Below are positions 27,501-37,954 of a DNA stretch of 64,000 nt, piece after piece; the first letter of the stretch is position 1; each line of letters begins with the position of its first letter. A model generated the notes under the pieces. It worked only from the letters and a program-made list of their open reading frames with translations. It made no database searches and had not been told where the DNA came from. The translations under genes were made by a program, and so were the position numbers. Source of the DNA: Rhynchopus euleeides (lineage: Eukaryota > Euglenozoa > Diplonemea > Diplonemida > Diplonemidae); contig OY723296.1 of the NCBI GenBank assembly GCA_963210315.1, positions 744,001 to 808,000 of the forward strand, given 5' to 3'.

Positions 27501-29665
27501 CGGTCATGTTGCCACGGTGCTGGCGCTCCTCACGCTCACGACGCTCACGCTCCTCGTGCTCCTCACGCTCGTGCTCGCGGTCGTCAGTCATGTTACCGCG
27601 GTGCTTGCGGTCCTCGCGCTCGTGACGCTCACGGTCCTCACGCTCGTGCTCGTGATCACGGTCGTCGGTCTTGTTGCCACGGTGCTGGCGCTCCCCACGC
27701 TCACGACGCTCACGCTCCTCGTGCTCCTCGCGCTCACGGTCGTCGGTCATGTTGCCACGGTGCTCACGCTCCTCACGCTTGTGCTCGTGCTCGCGGTCGT
27801 CAGTCATGTTCCCGCGGTGCTGGCGCTCCTCACGCTCGCGACGCTCACGGTCCTCACGCTCGTGCTCGTGCTCGTGCTCGCGGTCGTCGGTCATGTTGCC
27901 ACGGTGCTTGCGCTCCTCGCGCTCACGCTCCTCGTGCTCCTCACGCTCGTGCTCACGGTCGTCGGTCATGTTGCCACGGTGCTGGCGCTCCTCACGCTCA
28001 CGACGCTCGCGCTCCTCGTGCTCCTCACGCTCGTGCTCGTGCTCGCGGTCGTCAGTCATGTTACCGCGGTGCTTGCGGTCCTCGCGCTCGCGACGCTCAC
28101 GGTCCTCACGCTCGTGCTCGTGCTCACGGTCGTCGGTCTTGTTGCCACGGTGCTGGCGCTCCTCACGCTCGCGACGCTCACGGTCCTCACGCTCCTCGTG
28201 GCCGTCACGGTCGTCCGTGTGGTTGCGCCCGCCAGTGCGGTCACCCTGCCACCTGTGCACCTCCTTGTCTGCGTCGTCCTTGTCGTCCGTCTCATTGCGG
28301 TGTGTGGGGAAAGGGCGGCGACGGTCCTGGACCGCCCCGCTGGCACCATGCTTCCCAGCAGGTGCAACACCGCCGACGCCCGAAGCGTCTGTCACCATGT
28401 CTGCATGCGTCACAGCAAGGCCCGACAGGGCGCACAGGCACAAGACCGCGGCACGCATTGCGCCCGTCCGATGTGTGTGTATGTGTTGTGTATCTGTGCA
28501 TGCAGGTGTGTTGTGACGGCAAGGCAGCCTGGCAGCACGCAGCACGTGTCGCAACAAAGAGAAGGGCGGGAGGCGGGCGTGGGTGTGGTGGTCGTGCAAC
28601 GACTGCGTGCCGTGTGCTGCCATGTGCAGTGTGCACACTGCCACAGAGACAGGCACCTCTTCACTGCTGCACATCCGAGGTTGATGTGTATGTGGCAGCG
28701 AGATGCAGGCATTTCCAAACGCCATCCTTGGCAGGTACTTTGTCTGTGGGTGGCAGTTGCTTCCTTGTTGTGGGTTTGGTGGTTGCACCTTGCCCACTTC
28801 TTGACAACGTGTTGCAGCACAACCAGTACGAGCACCACCTTGTCCAGTTCAACCGCTGCAATGATCGTTGGGAGGGTCACACCCTGAAGCGTTTAGGTAC
28901 AAGATATCCAAAGAAGGCTCCCTTTCCCTGACAAACACGTGGATGCAAAACACCAGCAGATCCAGCACACAACAGGGACAGACCCAGCCCTAGAAGTACA
29001 GGGAGGTGGCGCTGTCGTAGAACATGTCTTCTGCAGCCTTCACGTCTTCCGGGGAGGTGATGCCCTTCCACGCACACACCACCTCGAACACCTGCACAAT
29101 GTGGCACGGCTCCTCCGAGTGTTCTGCACGCAGCGAGAACCCGTGCAGCCCCTGTGAACACCCAGCGCCAGCAGGCGGCACAGCTCCGCCGCGTCCAGTG
29201 GTAGCAGCCGCGCGTGAAGATGTCGCGGGACCTCCAGCACCGCCTCGAAGTCACCCCGGTGCTACGGTTGTGCAGGAACAGTGGGACTGAAACCGTTGTT
29301 TGAGTCAGGGGCGAAGACGTTGGCGGGGTGGCGGACGGGGTGGTGGCCGCCGTGGGGGAGTGTGGGCTGGACTACGACAGGGAGGAGTTCTGCCCGCGCG
29401 ACGTGCAGAAGAAGTGGTTTGCGGCGCAGTTGAAGTGCTGGCACACCGGTTCCCGCCTGCAGAGCTCAATGGCCTCGCGGCTCTCCTCCAGGTTGCCCCC
29501 CGTCACGAGCCACTTGGTGCACCCCGCCTCTGCAGAGCGCTGCAGCACCCTCTCGCGGTCATCCTCGTGCACCTGCTTGCCCCGGTACTCCCCCTGGAAC
29601 ATCGGGTCGGTGAAGTTCACCGCAATGTCGAAGAACCGCCGCTTCCACGGCACATACGGGGGGCC
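24534..29665. repeat. Segmental duplication, left copy
   Basis: From about TGTCGCTGTGGCAGCAACGG (24539) to ACCGCCGCTTCCACGGCACA (near 29650), this segment is almost identical to 37955-43415. It includes ~900 bp of non-coding sequence, the whole sequon-repeat membrane-protein gene and part of a TatD gene. The right edge falls inside the TatD gene, so this copy never carried, or has lost, that gene's start. Differences include repeat-number changes in the protein array and heavy damage to the TatD part. Confidence 0.9.
25456..28458 (-). CDS. Type-I membrane protein with sequon repeats and Cys-rich domain (copy A)
   Basis: The start at 28458 gives a signal peptide (MRAAVLCLCALSGLAVTHA) and 1,000 residues. 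Residues ~85-520 are charged repeats of the type HRGN[MK]TDDREHEREEREHREREEHEERERREREERQ. Nearly every unit begins with an N-x-T glycosylation sequon. Residues ~536-723 contain five Cys-rich modules ending in W...R.WCC....GC (for example WSEVQQKWCCKHEGVRC), a motif I associate with dinoflagellate and other algal proteins. A helical domain with NPKETLRKVRAVLLRAAENL follows. Residues ~939-963 form one transmembrane helix (WLWALLGAAGALCMGGMVAFVVV) with a basic, Gln-rich cytoplasmic tail. It looks like a heavily glycosylated surface protein; ligand and role are unknown. The paralogue is at 38877-41939. Confidence 0.8.
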   Translation of the reverse strand: MRAAVLCLCALSGLAVTHADMVTDASGVGGVAPAGKHGASGAVQDRRRPFPTHRNETDDKDDADKEVHRWQGDRTGGRNHTDDRDGHEEREDRERREREERQHRGNKTDDREHEHEREDRERREREDRKHRGNMTDDREHEHEREEHEERERREREERQHRGNMTDDREHEREEHEEREREERKHRGNMTDDREHEHEHEREDRERREREERQHRGNMTDDREHEHKREEREHRGNMTDDREREEHEERERRERGERQHRGNKTDDRDHEHEREDRERHEREDRKHRGNMTDDREHEREEHEERERREREERQHRGNMTDDREHEREEREHREREDHEERERREREERQHRGNKTDDREHEREEREHRERKEHEERKHRGNMTDDREHEREEHEEREREERQHRGNKTEDREHEHEDRKHRGNMTDDREHEREERERREREEHEERERREREERQHRGNKTDDREHEREEREHREREEHEERERREREERKHRGNKTDDREHEREERDHREREEHEEREHRQHNETEKHTHRNGTCRGRVSEWDRETRVSCCKSHKIACGVVAKFVCKLDADEDAAEWGADRRAFCCKNHMVGCSARDFDCEWSAETAQPWSEVQQKWCCKHEGVRCVDPEREAAEERCEAAEEEGVHWNSTVARRCCSAFGVACQPRFECFDGSDVAEWGEARRTWCCRAKDVACAMQCAVDASGETAMAPDQQEYCCAVKGAGCSAAFEAEQRERDEAAEAAEEAEGQPAKRELRVKLHGLLGDLFTNPKETLRKVRAVLLRAAENLQKDPSQLLVRVVGHLMANGTVPPADKHAAWARPMPRSWNEEARVEEEREHEHEQDHEQEPKPAATPAGRAGVALGASANGNSDGTYVDFALLGGDAATTADQIKKAMDQAMRNEGPLSGAQGSQVVPLGGAEDLPPKTAGAASESSDKHSGWLWALLGAAGALCMGGMVAFVVVRKQKQQAQHQQRDEASYMQMLAEAEADAAKEPHAYNI

Positions 29666-29670
29666 ACACC
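28984..29670 (-). pseudogene. TatD-family nuclease pseudogene (copy A)
   Basis: The segment aligns with the intact TatD gene at 42473-43654 but is broken in several ways. The C-terminal part (28984-29110) is kept. The section encoding the ETDAPWC active-site region is deleted. The stretch 29120-29275 has many small deletions and substitutions. A ~130-bp block at about 29305-29433 lies in the opposite orientation: it reads the GVADGVVAAVGECGLDYDREEFCPRD region on the plus strand. After it, minus-strand orientation resumes (29440-29660) up to KRRFFDIAVNFTD. No reading frame spans it, so it cannot make a TatD enzyme. Confidence 0.88.
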
Positions 29671-29848
29671 ACCCGCCGCGGGAGCGCTGCTGCGTTGCCA
29701 CGGGGACCTGCAGCTATTATGCGGGCCACACGCCACCAAGCCCCACGCCGCAGAACTGCTGGCCCACTAACCAATATATCCAGTCACCCTTCTCCCGCCC
29801 GACCTCCGGGCACACTGATGCAGCACTCAACCGCAGATACAGAGTGAC

Positions 29849-31478
29849 TCAGAGGCGGGACCCGAGCTTCTCAATAACTTGCGCTGGCGTCGCGCCATTG
29901 ATGCTCTGAACCACACCGAAGAACGTGCTGTGGTGTGTGGTGTGTGGTATGTGCCACATGGCAGGGAAACCGTTTCTTCCATCCCCGCATCCCGAAAGCG
30001 GGCAAAGCAAACCCACATCACCCCTCCCACCCCCCAGAATTCCCGTCAACTCACGTGAATCTTTTATTGCAGTCCACACACAGGCATCTGTGAGCTGAGG
30101 GGAAACCGCCCGCCGTAACACACCCACCAACCATCAGACCCCCCCCTGTTGCATACCTTTGGTCTGCAAACACCCTGTCGGCGTTGTATGAGTCAAACGA
30201 ACGCCACCCGAATGCTGATGTGTCGTACACCCTCTGTTTCGGATCCATGTAGTGCAGGGCATCCAACACACCCAGCTTGCACCCAAACGCCCAGTACATC
30301 GTATACTCTGTCCAGTCAGATGTGCCCCTTCCGCCGAGGAAGCCGAACATGACCCGGTCGAATGAAGCGGGTTTCCCGCCATCGCCCCCCTTTGCCCCTG
30401 CAGCCGCCGCAACCGACTCGCCTTCGAGGTGCGCGAGGAGGGCGCGCGACAGCCGCACGTTCAGAATGGCGGGGGTCACCCCGATCTGAAACCTCTTCCG
30501 CACCGCCTCCCTGCCGCACCCCGGGGCCTGGAGGATTGCCCCCGCAGACTCCCACCAGGATCCACGGTGCCTGTCCCTCTCGTGCCCCTGCACCAGGGCC
30601 CTCCCGGAGTTCACGAGATCCCCATACGCCGCGCCTCTTTTGAGAAACACATCGCTGTCCAGCGTGATGTAAAACTCCGTCCGCAGCACCTTGGCAACCC
30701 CCAGCTTCAGCAGCATCTGCCTCCGGTAGTTCGCGCCACGGCCTCCATTTTCGTGGAGCTCGCCCCGAGGTGTGAGGGCGCGTGCCCCTTCCTTTGACAG
30801 CCCCAGCACCTCCTCGTCGGAGACGAATCTCACGGAAAATTCGGGGCGCCGCCCGGCGGGCAGGCCGAAGCCATCGCGACGGCGTCTCTCAAACAGCGGG
30901 AGGTCCCCCTCCGGCATGATAAAGACAAACTCCAAGATGCTGCCGGCGTCGAGGAATTTCTGCACAGAGGACAGCAGCAGCGGGATGCGCGGGTAGCCCT
31001 CTGCATCGCCAGACCAGGTGCACAGCACCAGGCTCAGCTTGTCTTGGGAGAGCCCGTCAGAGCTGCCCAGAGCAGCGAGGGCGGAGGGGTCGGGTCGAGA
31101 TTCATCTCCGGATGCAGAGCGCTGGGTGTGCCCGGCGTGTCTCTGCATCCAGCGGGGCGCAGATGGGTCTCGGGTGGGGCGCGTGAGGGTGGCATTGAGG
31201 GCCGTGCTGTGCCGCGGCACAGCGGGGCGGGGGGGCCCCTGCAGACCAGACGAGGCAGCCTCCTGGGAGACGAGGGTTGCCATCATCAGGACGGCGGGGC
31301 CGGCGACACAGAGGGCGATGCACAGGACCCAGAGGAGGCCTTTGCGCCGCCGCTGCCGGTGGTGTCCCGCGGCGGCTGCCAGGTGCAGCTGCGGCGAAAT
31401 GGCGCCCCTGGTGGTGGCGGCGGCCCCGCCGGAGGTGGCGGGCATTGGTATTGCAGTGTGGTGTGCAGGGCGGTGCAT
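29849..31478 (-). CDS. DUF6492-like type-II membrane glycosyltransferase
   Basis: Three exons (31478-30157, 30087-30055, 29927-29849; introns of 69 and 127 nt with GTATGC and GTGAGT donors and CACAG acceptors) give 477 residues. A short basic cytoplasmic tail and a transmembrane anchor (residues ~47-69) precede a stem. The catalytic domain begins at LSLVLCTWSGDAEGYPRIPLLLSSVQKFL and includes a DxD-type metal site, D274-S-D276 in FYITLDSDVFLKRG. It also has the WTEYTMYW box (389-396) typical of DUF6492 proteins. The last exon ends HxxFFGVVQS-like (TTFFGVVQSING). The middle exon is only 33 nt but joins in frame on both sides. A Golgi glycosyltransferase is the likely role; donor and acceptor are unknown. 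Confidence 0.78.
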
Positions 31479-32089
31479 CTGTGTACGGCCCGTAGGGGTG
31501 GGAGGGCGAGAGAGAGGTTAGCTAGCCCTTCCTGCTCCCTGGGGGTGTGTGGGGGTGTAGAGTGTGGTGTTGGGGTGTGGTGTGGTGGGAGTCTTCGGTC
31601 GGACATAAGACACAAAACATCAATATCACAAAAAAAACGCGTCTCGTAGGAGACAGGGAGCAGCTCAGCCACCGTTTTTCCGTTGCGTTAGGCACCGTTC
31701 AGTGGGGGGAGTTGGGGGGGGGGGGGGGGGGGGGAGGGAAATCCTCGCGCGAATGAAAACGGCGGAAGCAGGCCTGTCGCTAACTTTTCGATTTTGGAGA
31801 TTTGGTGGGTTGACGCTCCTGTTTTGGGGGGGGATCAGGGGGGAAAACACTAGGGGTCAATTTTTCTCGCGCGCGCTTCGCGCGCGCTCGTGTTGTTGCC
31901 AAATTTTCCCATCGGTGGACCACTAGGTGGGCACGGTGTGAGGCGCTGGGTTCCTTCCGTGGTTCCTCTCCCGCTCGCGCCGTCGGGTGCCGGAGGAAAC
32001 CAAAAAATGGCTTTCGGGACCATGATTTCGACGCTGCCCCCTGATATGTCACGGCCGTCAAAGCGCAAGGACTTGGTTACTAGACGGGC

Positions 32090-32340
32090 ACGCGAGATGG
32101 GGGGTCTGGGGGGCAGGGCCCCCCAGCCGCCGGAGGCCACGGTAGTGAGCATCTGTTCATTGTGGGCGTACAGATTCTGTGTGAGTTGGCTGCGTCCTCC
32201 TGAGGCTACTGGAGTGGATGGATTCCCTGACCTGATGGGAATCGAATGACTTGAGTACGAGACATACGCCACAGGGGGGTCTGGGGGGCGGAGCCCCCCA
32301 GCCGCCGGAGGCCACGGTAGTGAGCATCTGTTCCTGCAAA
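32090..32340. repeat. Direct repeat pair around GCCCCCCAGCCGCCGGAGG
   Basis: The phrase GCCCCCCAGCCGCCGGAGG followed by CCACGGTAGTGAGCATCTGTTC occurs at about 32118-32160 and 32293-32335, 175 bp apart. Related GGGGGGTCTGGGGGGC precedes both. The sequence between them is unrelated to the flanks. Confidence 0.7.
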
Positions 32341-32348
32341 ACCATACT

Positions 32349-32620
32349 CTCTTCGACGTCGACCCAGTGAAAGTGGGTTGACGCTTGGTCGACGCTTGGT
32401 GAGCGTCGACCCAGTGTAACCGGGCCAACGCTAGGTTAGCGTCGACCCAGTGTAATAAATGGGTTGACGCTTGGTCCAGGCTTGAATGGCAACCCAGTTC
32501 CACTAGGTCGACGCTCCAAGCCTCGACCAAGCGTCAACCCAGTCCACTGGGTCGACGCTGGGTCGACGCTTTTTTATGGGGGGGGAAACCCAAAATCACT
32601 GGGTCGACGGTCGACGCTTA
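32349..32620. repeat. Cluster of GTCGACCCAGTG / TTGACGCTTGG repeats
   Basis: Short direct and inverted copies of CACTGGGTCGACGCT and GGTTGACGCTTGGTC alternate over ~270 bp, making many possible hairpins. No termini with a target duplication were found, so I cannot say whether it is a MITE interior or a local satellite. Confidence 0.65.
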
Positions 32621-33059
32621 GCGACATGCCTGCGGCGGAAGCTCTAACACGAGGGGGGGGGGGGAGGGGGGGAGTATACGGGCTCTCTGCAACAGCCCGT
32701 CCCCCCACCCCACCCCCACCCACAACCCACAACCCACACACGCACCCCCCTGCAACCCCTCGACCCGTTCAGCCCCGCCAACTGGCAGCAGGGTTTGCCA
32801 GACGGTTCCGCGTGGCTGCTGACGCCGGTGCGCATCCGTAAAAATGTATCACTGCACTCCACACTGCTCGCTTGTTTCCCCGCTTCCTGTTCTGCCGTCC
32901 GCATCAACCCCATCCTGACGGGGGGTGGTGTCGCTGCTGTGCACTCCATCTCGTATATATGGTGAACAAAGCAGAGCGCGACGCTGACAACCTTTTTCTC
33001 ACTCAGGCACTGCACCGTGAGCACACGGTGTGGTGAGCCTGAAATTTGCCCGTTTTGAA

Positions 33060-33290
33060 GGAGGGGTGGGGAAGCAGGCCACAAATGACAGCGCCCAAAG
33101 GTGTGTGCGCTTTGCTCGGGAACTGTAAAAACAGCACCGAATTTAGTTTCTTTGAGCGTCACATTTGCCGTCTCAAGGCTGTGCCGAGGCCCTGTAGTGC
33201 GTTAGCCGGGCGAATATCAAACTCTCAAACTTCGATCGTGCAACTTCCTCGGCACAGGCGTGTTTTGGTTCTCTATAGCGATACCCCCTT
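33060..33290 (+). repeat. Dispersed SINE-like repeat, copy 3
   Basis: AACTGTAAAAACAGCACCGAATTTA, then GAGCGTCACATTTGCCGTCTCAAGGCTGTGCCGAGGCCCTGT and a CTTCGATCGTGCAACTTCC tail match copies near 5.7 and 35.2 kb in the same order. Confidence 0.55.
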
Positions 33291-35009
33291 CGCTTGAAGG
33301 TGCAGAAAAGTCTCACAAAAGATACTCTCGCACTGACACAGTGTGACATAGAGTCCGGCATCTATCAGTGTAGCATGCACCTTGGTCTCGATGCGAGCCC
33401 CACCGCCACACGCACATATACACACGCCAATATCGGAACATATTTTTGAACATATTCTTTTTGGGGACGTGCCCCAGGCCCTGCACCAATAAAAGGAACG
33501 GGGCACATCACTCCAAGAACCCAATGAGGATGGTGTTCGTCTCTCTGCCTGTACTGTGCCAATGCCACTTCTCGCATACTTTCCTCTACTGAGTGCCACT
33601 CCTTCGCCCGGGCGCGACAGGGATGTGTACCCACAGTTACTACCGACCCCTTTGCTCGCTTTTGAATGATTTCTTACGACGTGTCTCCTAGTGTTGACTT
33701 ACACGGGCCAAAAAAAATCCCCTCCGTTCTTATTGCAACCGGGAAAGACACACGAATCGCACACACCGTTCCAGACCCCTGTTCATCATTCGCCATGGCC
33801 AGGAATTTGTCCCGTCCCCTTCTATCGAGAGCAGGTGGGTGTGGCTGAGGGTGAGTGTGCGGCGATAGGGAAGAAAATCTGCTTGCTCGGGTATTTTTTT
33901 TTTGCACCGGCAGATCTGAACTGCAGGTGGTTAGAACTGCTGTTCAAAACACCGGGTGGTCGGGATGTCTGTCCGCAGAACAATATGGGCGAGATGCACA
34001 TGGCCGGAACAACGCCAGAAGGCGCTATTTCAGCTGTTTGCGCACGCCCAATCGGCTGCATGGATGTAAAACTCAATAAACCGCTGGGGGAGGGGGGGGA
34101 TTTTTTTGCAGCCGCAAATATCAAATGCGTAATAACCGCCACGCCCCTTCACTCAACACAGAGTCTCTGATAGGTCTGAGACCCTGGCGTGATGCAGCAT
34201 AAGTCTTTCTGCTGCGAGGGTCAGGGAGGGGAGGGGGGGGGCGGGCGAGGTCGTGATATCGAGACAACAAGCGAGTCACCCAGAGAGAGGGCGGCTGCCT
34301 TGGGCATTCAAAATAAATAGAACAGCAGGTGGATAGTCCGACTGCCCGCCGCCCTGACAGGCCGCTTCTCGATGGGGCTGTCCCAACAGAACAACTACAC
34401 TACACTGAGGGCCAGCCTCAGGGGCTGGCCTTCGCAGTGTATCCCATTTGAATCGCATTGTCGTGTTGGGTTAGCGTGCTAGTATCGCACAGTGTCCCCA
34501 TAGAGTCCACAGCGTGACAACCGGACCCGCTATAGTTGAATCGGGCCAGTCCGGCCCGTTCACAACCAACTGACGTGCGTGCATATGGGGTGTTCGGAAT
34601 ATGCTTCTCTCCCGGGGTGGCCTCTGAGGTTGGGTTCTTTTTGTTCGAGCCCTGGTTCGTTCCGATGTTCAAATGGGGGGAGGACACATGCCTGCCAACA
34701 GCCTTCTTTGGTGGTAGAGACCAGGTGGCGCATGTGTACCTCGCAGTGCTGTTAGACCCACTGACCCCCCTGTTCACTTCTTGTTTGCAGCAGTGCAGCC
34801 ATGAAGCCGCGATGCCGTGCAAATCAGTAGCGGCTGGAGGTCAGTTGGTGAGGGGTCCCGTCGGACAAAGTGTGAAGAGGGCCCCTCAGATATAGTGTAC
34901 CGTGCAGCTGCAAAAAAACCCCCCCCCTCCCCCGACCCCGCCCCTCCCCATCCATTAGGCTTTCTGAGATCAGCTCTAGTGGCAACGTTCCCGCGACCTC
35001 GGTAAGGCA

Positions 35010-35305
35010 AAAAAAAAAGATAAGGCGTTGTTTTGTGTGCCAAACCTGGAAAAGTATAAAAGAAAACAGCACGAAAAATGGCAGAATCGTACTCATTTCT
35101 CCTTTATGGTAGGCACCCTGTTCGGCAACTGCACTGAAAAAACAGCGCCAAATTTATTTTTGTCGAGCGTCACACTTGCTCAAGGCTGTGCTGAGGCCCT
35201 GTGAAGTGGCATCAAGGTGCTAATCATAAAAATCCAATCGTACGATTTCCTTCGTTTCTTCGTGATTTTCGCTGCGCTTCGTCGCTCGTGACTCGGAAAA
35301 GAATA
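35010..35305 (+). repeat. Dispersed SINE-like repeat, copy 4 (best preserved)
   Basis: This copy has every block seen in the others: ATAAGGCGTTGTTTTGTGTGCC, AATCGTACTCATTTCTCC, CAACTGCACTGAAAAAACAG, GAGCGTCACACTTGCT, AAGGCTGTGCTGAGGCCCTG, AAGTGGCATCAAGGTGCT, TCGTACGATTTCCTTCG and a CGCTGCGCTTCGTCGCTCG end. Confidence 0.6.
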
Positions 35306-35695
35306 AAAAACGGCAGATGGTACACACGATATGCAGAAACCCGCCGCAACCCCAACATATTTTACAGGTTCTTTGAGTTCTTGCTTTGGGACACAGTGCA
35401 ACTGTGGATTCCTCCCGAGAGGATTTCACCCTCTCGAGCCTCGGTTCCAGGCCAACAGTTGGCCGCGGTGGCACCGGGCAGAAAAACAACACTGGTAGAA
35501 AGGCTTCGCAAGGCACAAAATAGACATTTTGGAGCCACACCGCCCCTCTGATCTGCTCGGGAAATACTATCCCGGGCACCCCACACGCACCCCACCTGGC
35601 CCATCGGGGGCCAACAGAACAGAGATGTCGGGAGGTGAACACGTCATCATAATGGTGGAAGGAAGCGGATACCAGCAGGTGAGATTTTCCCCTTT

Positions 35696-37452
35696 TCAGC
35701 GGCTCCCTTTGACGTACTTCACAAACCACCCGGAGGCAAATGAGGCAATGCAACCCCCGAGAAGCATGAAGACGTATCCACGGAACAGGTACCTGTGGTG
35801 GGGTGGGGTGTGGTGGTGGTGGTGTTTGATGTGGGCGAAGCCTGTGTCCTGCTGGCATGCAGGGGTGCGAATTTCGAAAGTAGAGACATAATGTTTGTCA
35901 CATGTGCAGATCATAGATGACACCAGAGCACCTGTCCTCAATGCTGTATATCTACCGTCGCTGTGACACGACACACACGCATACACCCCACCACCCCGGG
36001 AGGGCTTCGACCCCACCCACCCACCCACACCCTTTCCATGACATACTCGTCCTGGTTGCTCGACTTCCCCGTCAGCTTCAGGATCAGCCCCCAGATCATG
36101 GGCCCGACTGACGACCCGATGAATGCGGCGATACCCCAAACACCCAGGTCCTGCCCCGCAGTGGCCTTCGACGGGATGACGTCGAGGGCGAGCGCGTAGT
36201 CCACAGCGAGGTAGCACCCGTTGCCCACACCGTAGATCGCGGCAACGCAGTAGACCCCAGGGATGACGAAGCGCTTGGGGAAGACCAGGGGCACTGTCAC
36301 AAACAGGACGTAGACAATGGTCATCATGAAGCAGGCGAAATAGATCATTGCCTTCCGGCTCATGTTGGTCGTGTCAGAGATGCGCCCCACGGGGAAGGCG
36401 ACGCACGCAGCGGTGACCTGCCCGATCATCGCGATGGCAGCCATCTGCGACCGCGCCTGGCCCTCATCTTTCGTCCCCACGACATCCCGGATGTAGAACA
36501 TCATGAATGCCTGGCAGCTCACCGCGCCGTAGAAAAATGTCCGGCTGACAAACACCCAGAAAAAGTCGATATCCTTCACGGTGTCGATGGTGTAGCTCTT
36601 CAGAATCTCACGGGCTGTCGGGGCTGCCACCTTGCTGGAGTCGAGGGGCACCTCGTGGCTGCTGACGCACACCACAAAGACAACCGAGGTCAGCAGGACT
36701 TGGTAGAGGAAATACGCCATGTGGATGTCGCTGTTGTTGGAGAACATGACCAGGAGAAACCCGCTGAAGGAACCCATCAGCTGCTGCACCGCAACGATAC
36801 CCGAGGCAGCCCCCTGGCGTGACTCCGCGACGAGATCCGGCACCAGGCTGCACTGCGCGGAGAATATCACGTTGAGAGCTAGCATCGCGATAAAGAGAAA
36901 CCCAGCGAATGCCCACCGGTAGTAGTTCAGGCTGGAGTAGTGCATCAAAGAAACAGACATCAGCGCGATGGCCGTGCCCGCGAGGATGTATGGGCGGCGC
37001 CTGCCGAGCTTGCTGGTGCACCTGTCGGACACCAATCCGGTGTAGGGGCAGATGAGCTGCGACACACCGACGACGAGAAGGAATCCTCCAAGGGCCATAG
37101 ACTCGTCCTCGGGGAACAGGCGGACAGACTCAGCTGGGAGGATGAAGAGCCCCATTGTCGTGCAGATACACCCATAGGCGAAGTTAAACATTGTCATGCA
37201 GTAGATCCCCCAGGTCCCTGGGTCCGGTTTCTTCTCTTTAGAGCCTTTCGCGTCGTCCTCTTGAGGCAGCGCGGTGGGGCGGTGGGAGAGCGAGCAGTTG
37301 GGGACAACGCCAATCAGCCCTGCTGTGGACTGTTCATCGTCGAGGTCGACGACATGCCCCATGTCTCCGATCTTCTTTGCGACGGGGCTGAGGCATATGG
37401 GGGCCGCGTCGAACCCATCCCCGAGCAGCGTGCCTTTCCGCTTCTCAACCAT
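35696..37452 (-). CDS. MFS transporter, glycoside/sucrose-type (GPH-like)
   Basis: Two exons (37452-36047, 35792-35696; intron GTATGT...CCACAG, 254 nt) give 500 residues with about twelve membrane helices. The MFS loop-2/3 signature appears as SDRCTSKLGRRRPYILAGT, which is characteristic of GPH-type sugar transporters including plant sucrose carriers. The second-half counterpart is GRISDTTNMSRKAMIYF. The middle loop is short, and the N-terminus is a ~75-residue hydrophilic tail. The donor falls within GACGA|GTATGT, so exon 2 continues as DEYLFRGYVFMLLGGC and supplies the last helix. Without splicing the twelfth helix would be lost. A proton-coupled sugar carrier of plasma or vacuolar membrane is likely; substrate is not readable from sequence. 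Confidence 0.82.
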
Positions 37453-37954
37453 CGGAGATCACAGGAGGGTCTAAGGGGACGGGAGATAAATAAAACAGCG
37501 AAGCGAAGCTTCGAAAGGGGCGAAGGGGCGGGGGAGGGAAGGATTGCCGGGGTCACAATTTTCCCTTCCGTTTCCACCCCCCCCCCCCCTTTCCACCACC
37601 ACCCCCCGCCCCCCCACGCCGGCTGGGGCGGACAGAAGAGATAAATAGAGAGAGAGAGAGAAAGACAACTCCGCCACGTGGCTTCGTTGTTGCCGGCCCC
37701 TCCAGAGGGACTGGGATGCAGGGGGTGGTGGTGGTGGTGGTGGTGGTAGAGGTGGGAGGTGGTTGAGAGAAGCCCCCACAAGGGATATACCTGGGACCCC
37801 GGTGCCTGTGTGGGGAGGGTGGGGGGTGGGCAGTAGAGGGTGGGGGGTGGGCAGTAGAGGGTGGGGGGTGGGCAGTAGAGGGTTGTGGGATCGCAGGAGG
37901 CAGCCGAAGGCACGGAAAGATTCGCCGGGTATCTACGCCCCGCGGACAAAACAG

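Larger units (their letters stand above)
31480..35690. other. Repeat-rich intergenic region
   Basis: I see no gene in these 4.2 kb. They contain a G-run (31717-31735), a GC palindrome (TCGCGCGCGCTTCGCGCGCGC near 31867), two copies of a GGCGGAGCCCCCCAGCCGCC block, a field of GTCGACCCAGTG-type repeats and two diverged SINE-like repeats. Open frames are short and motif-free. Confidence 0.5.

Noticed and set aside
25471-28887. Very long plus-strand open frames (over 1,100 and 800 codons) opposite the sequon-repeat gene, and again at 38892-42370
   Set aside because: They are low-complexity mirror images (Leu/Val, Ser/Arg or Ala/His/Arg runs) of a biased repeat on the other strand. The minus-strand frame has signal peptide, Cys modules and a membrane helix.
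36608-37021. Second minus-strand frame inside the MFS gene
   Set aside because: It is a shifted-frame shadow; only the main frame shows membrane helices and the GPH signature.
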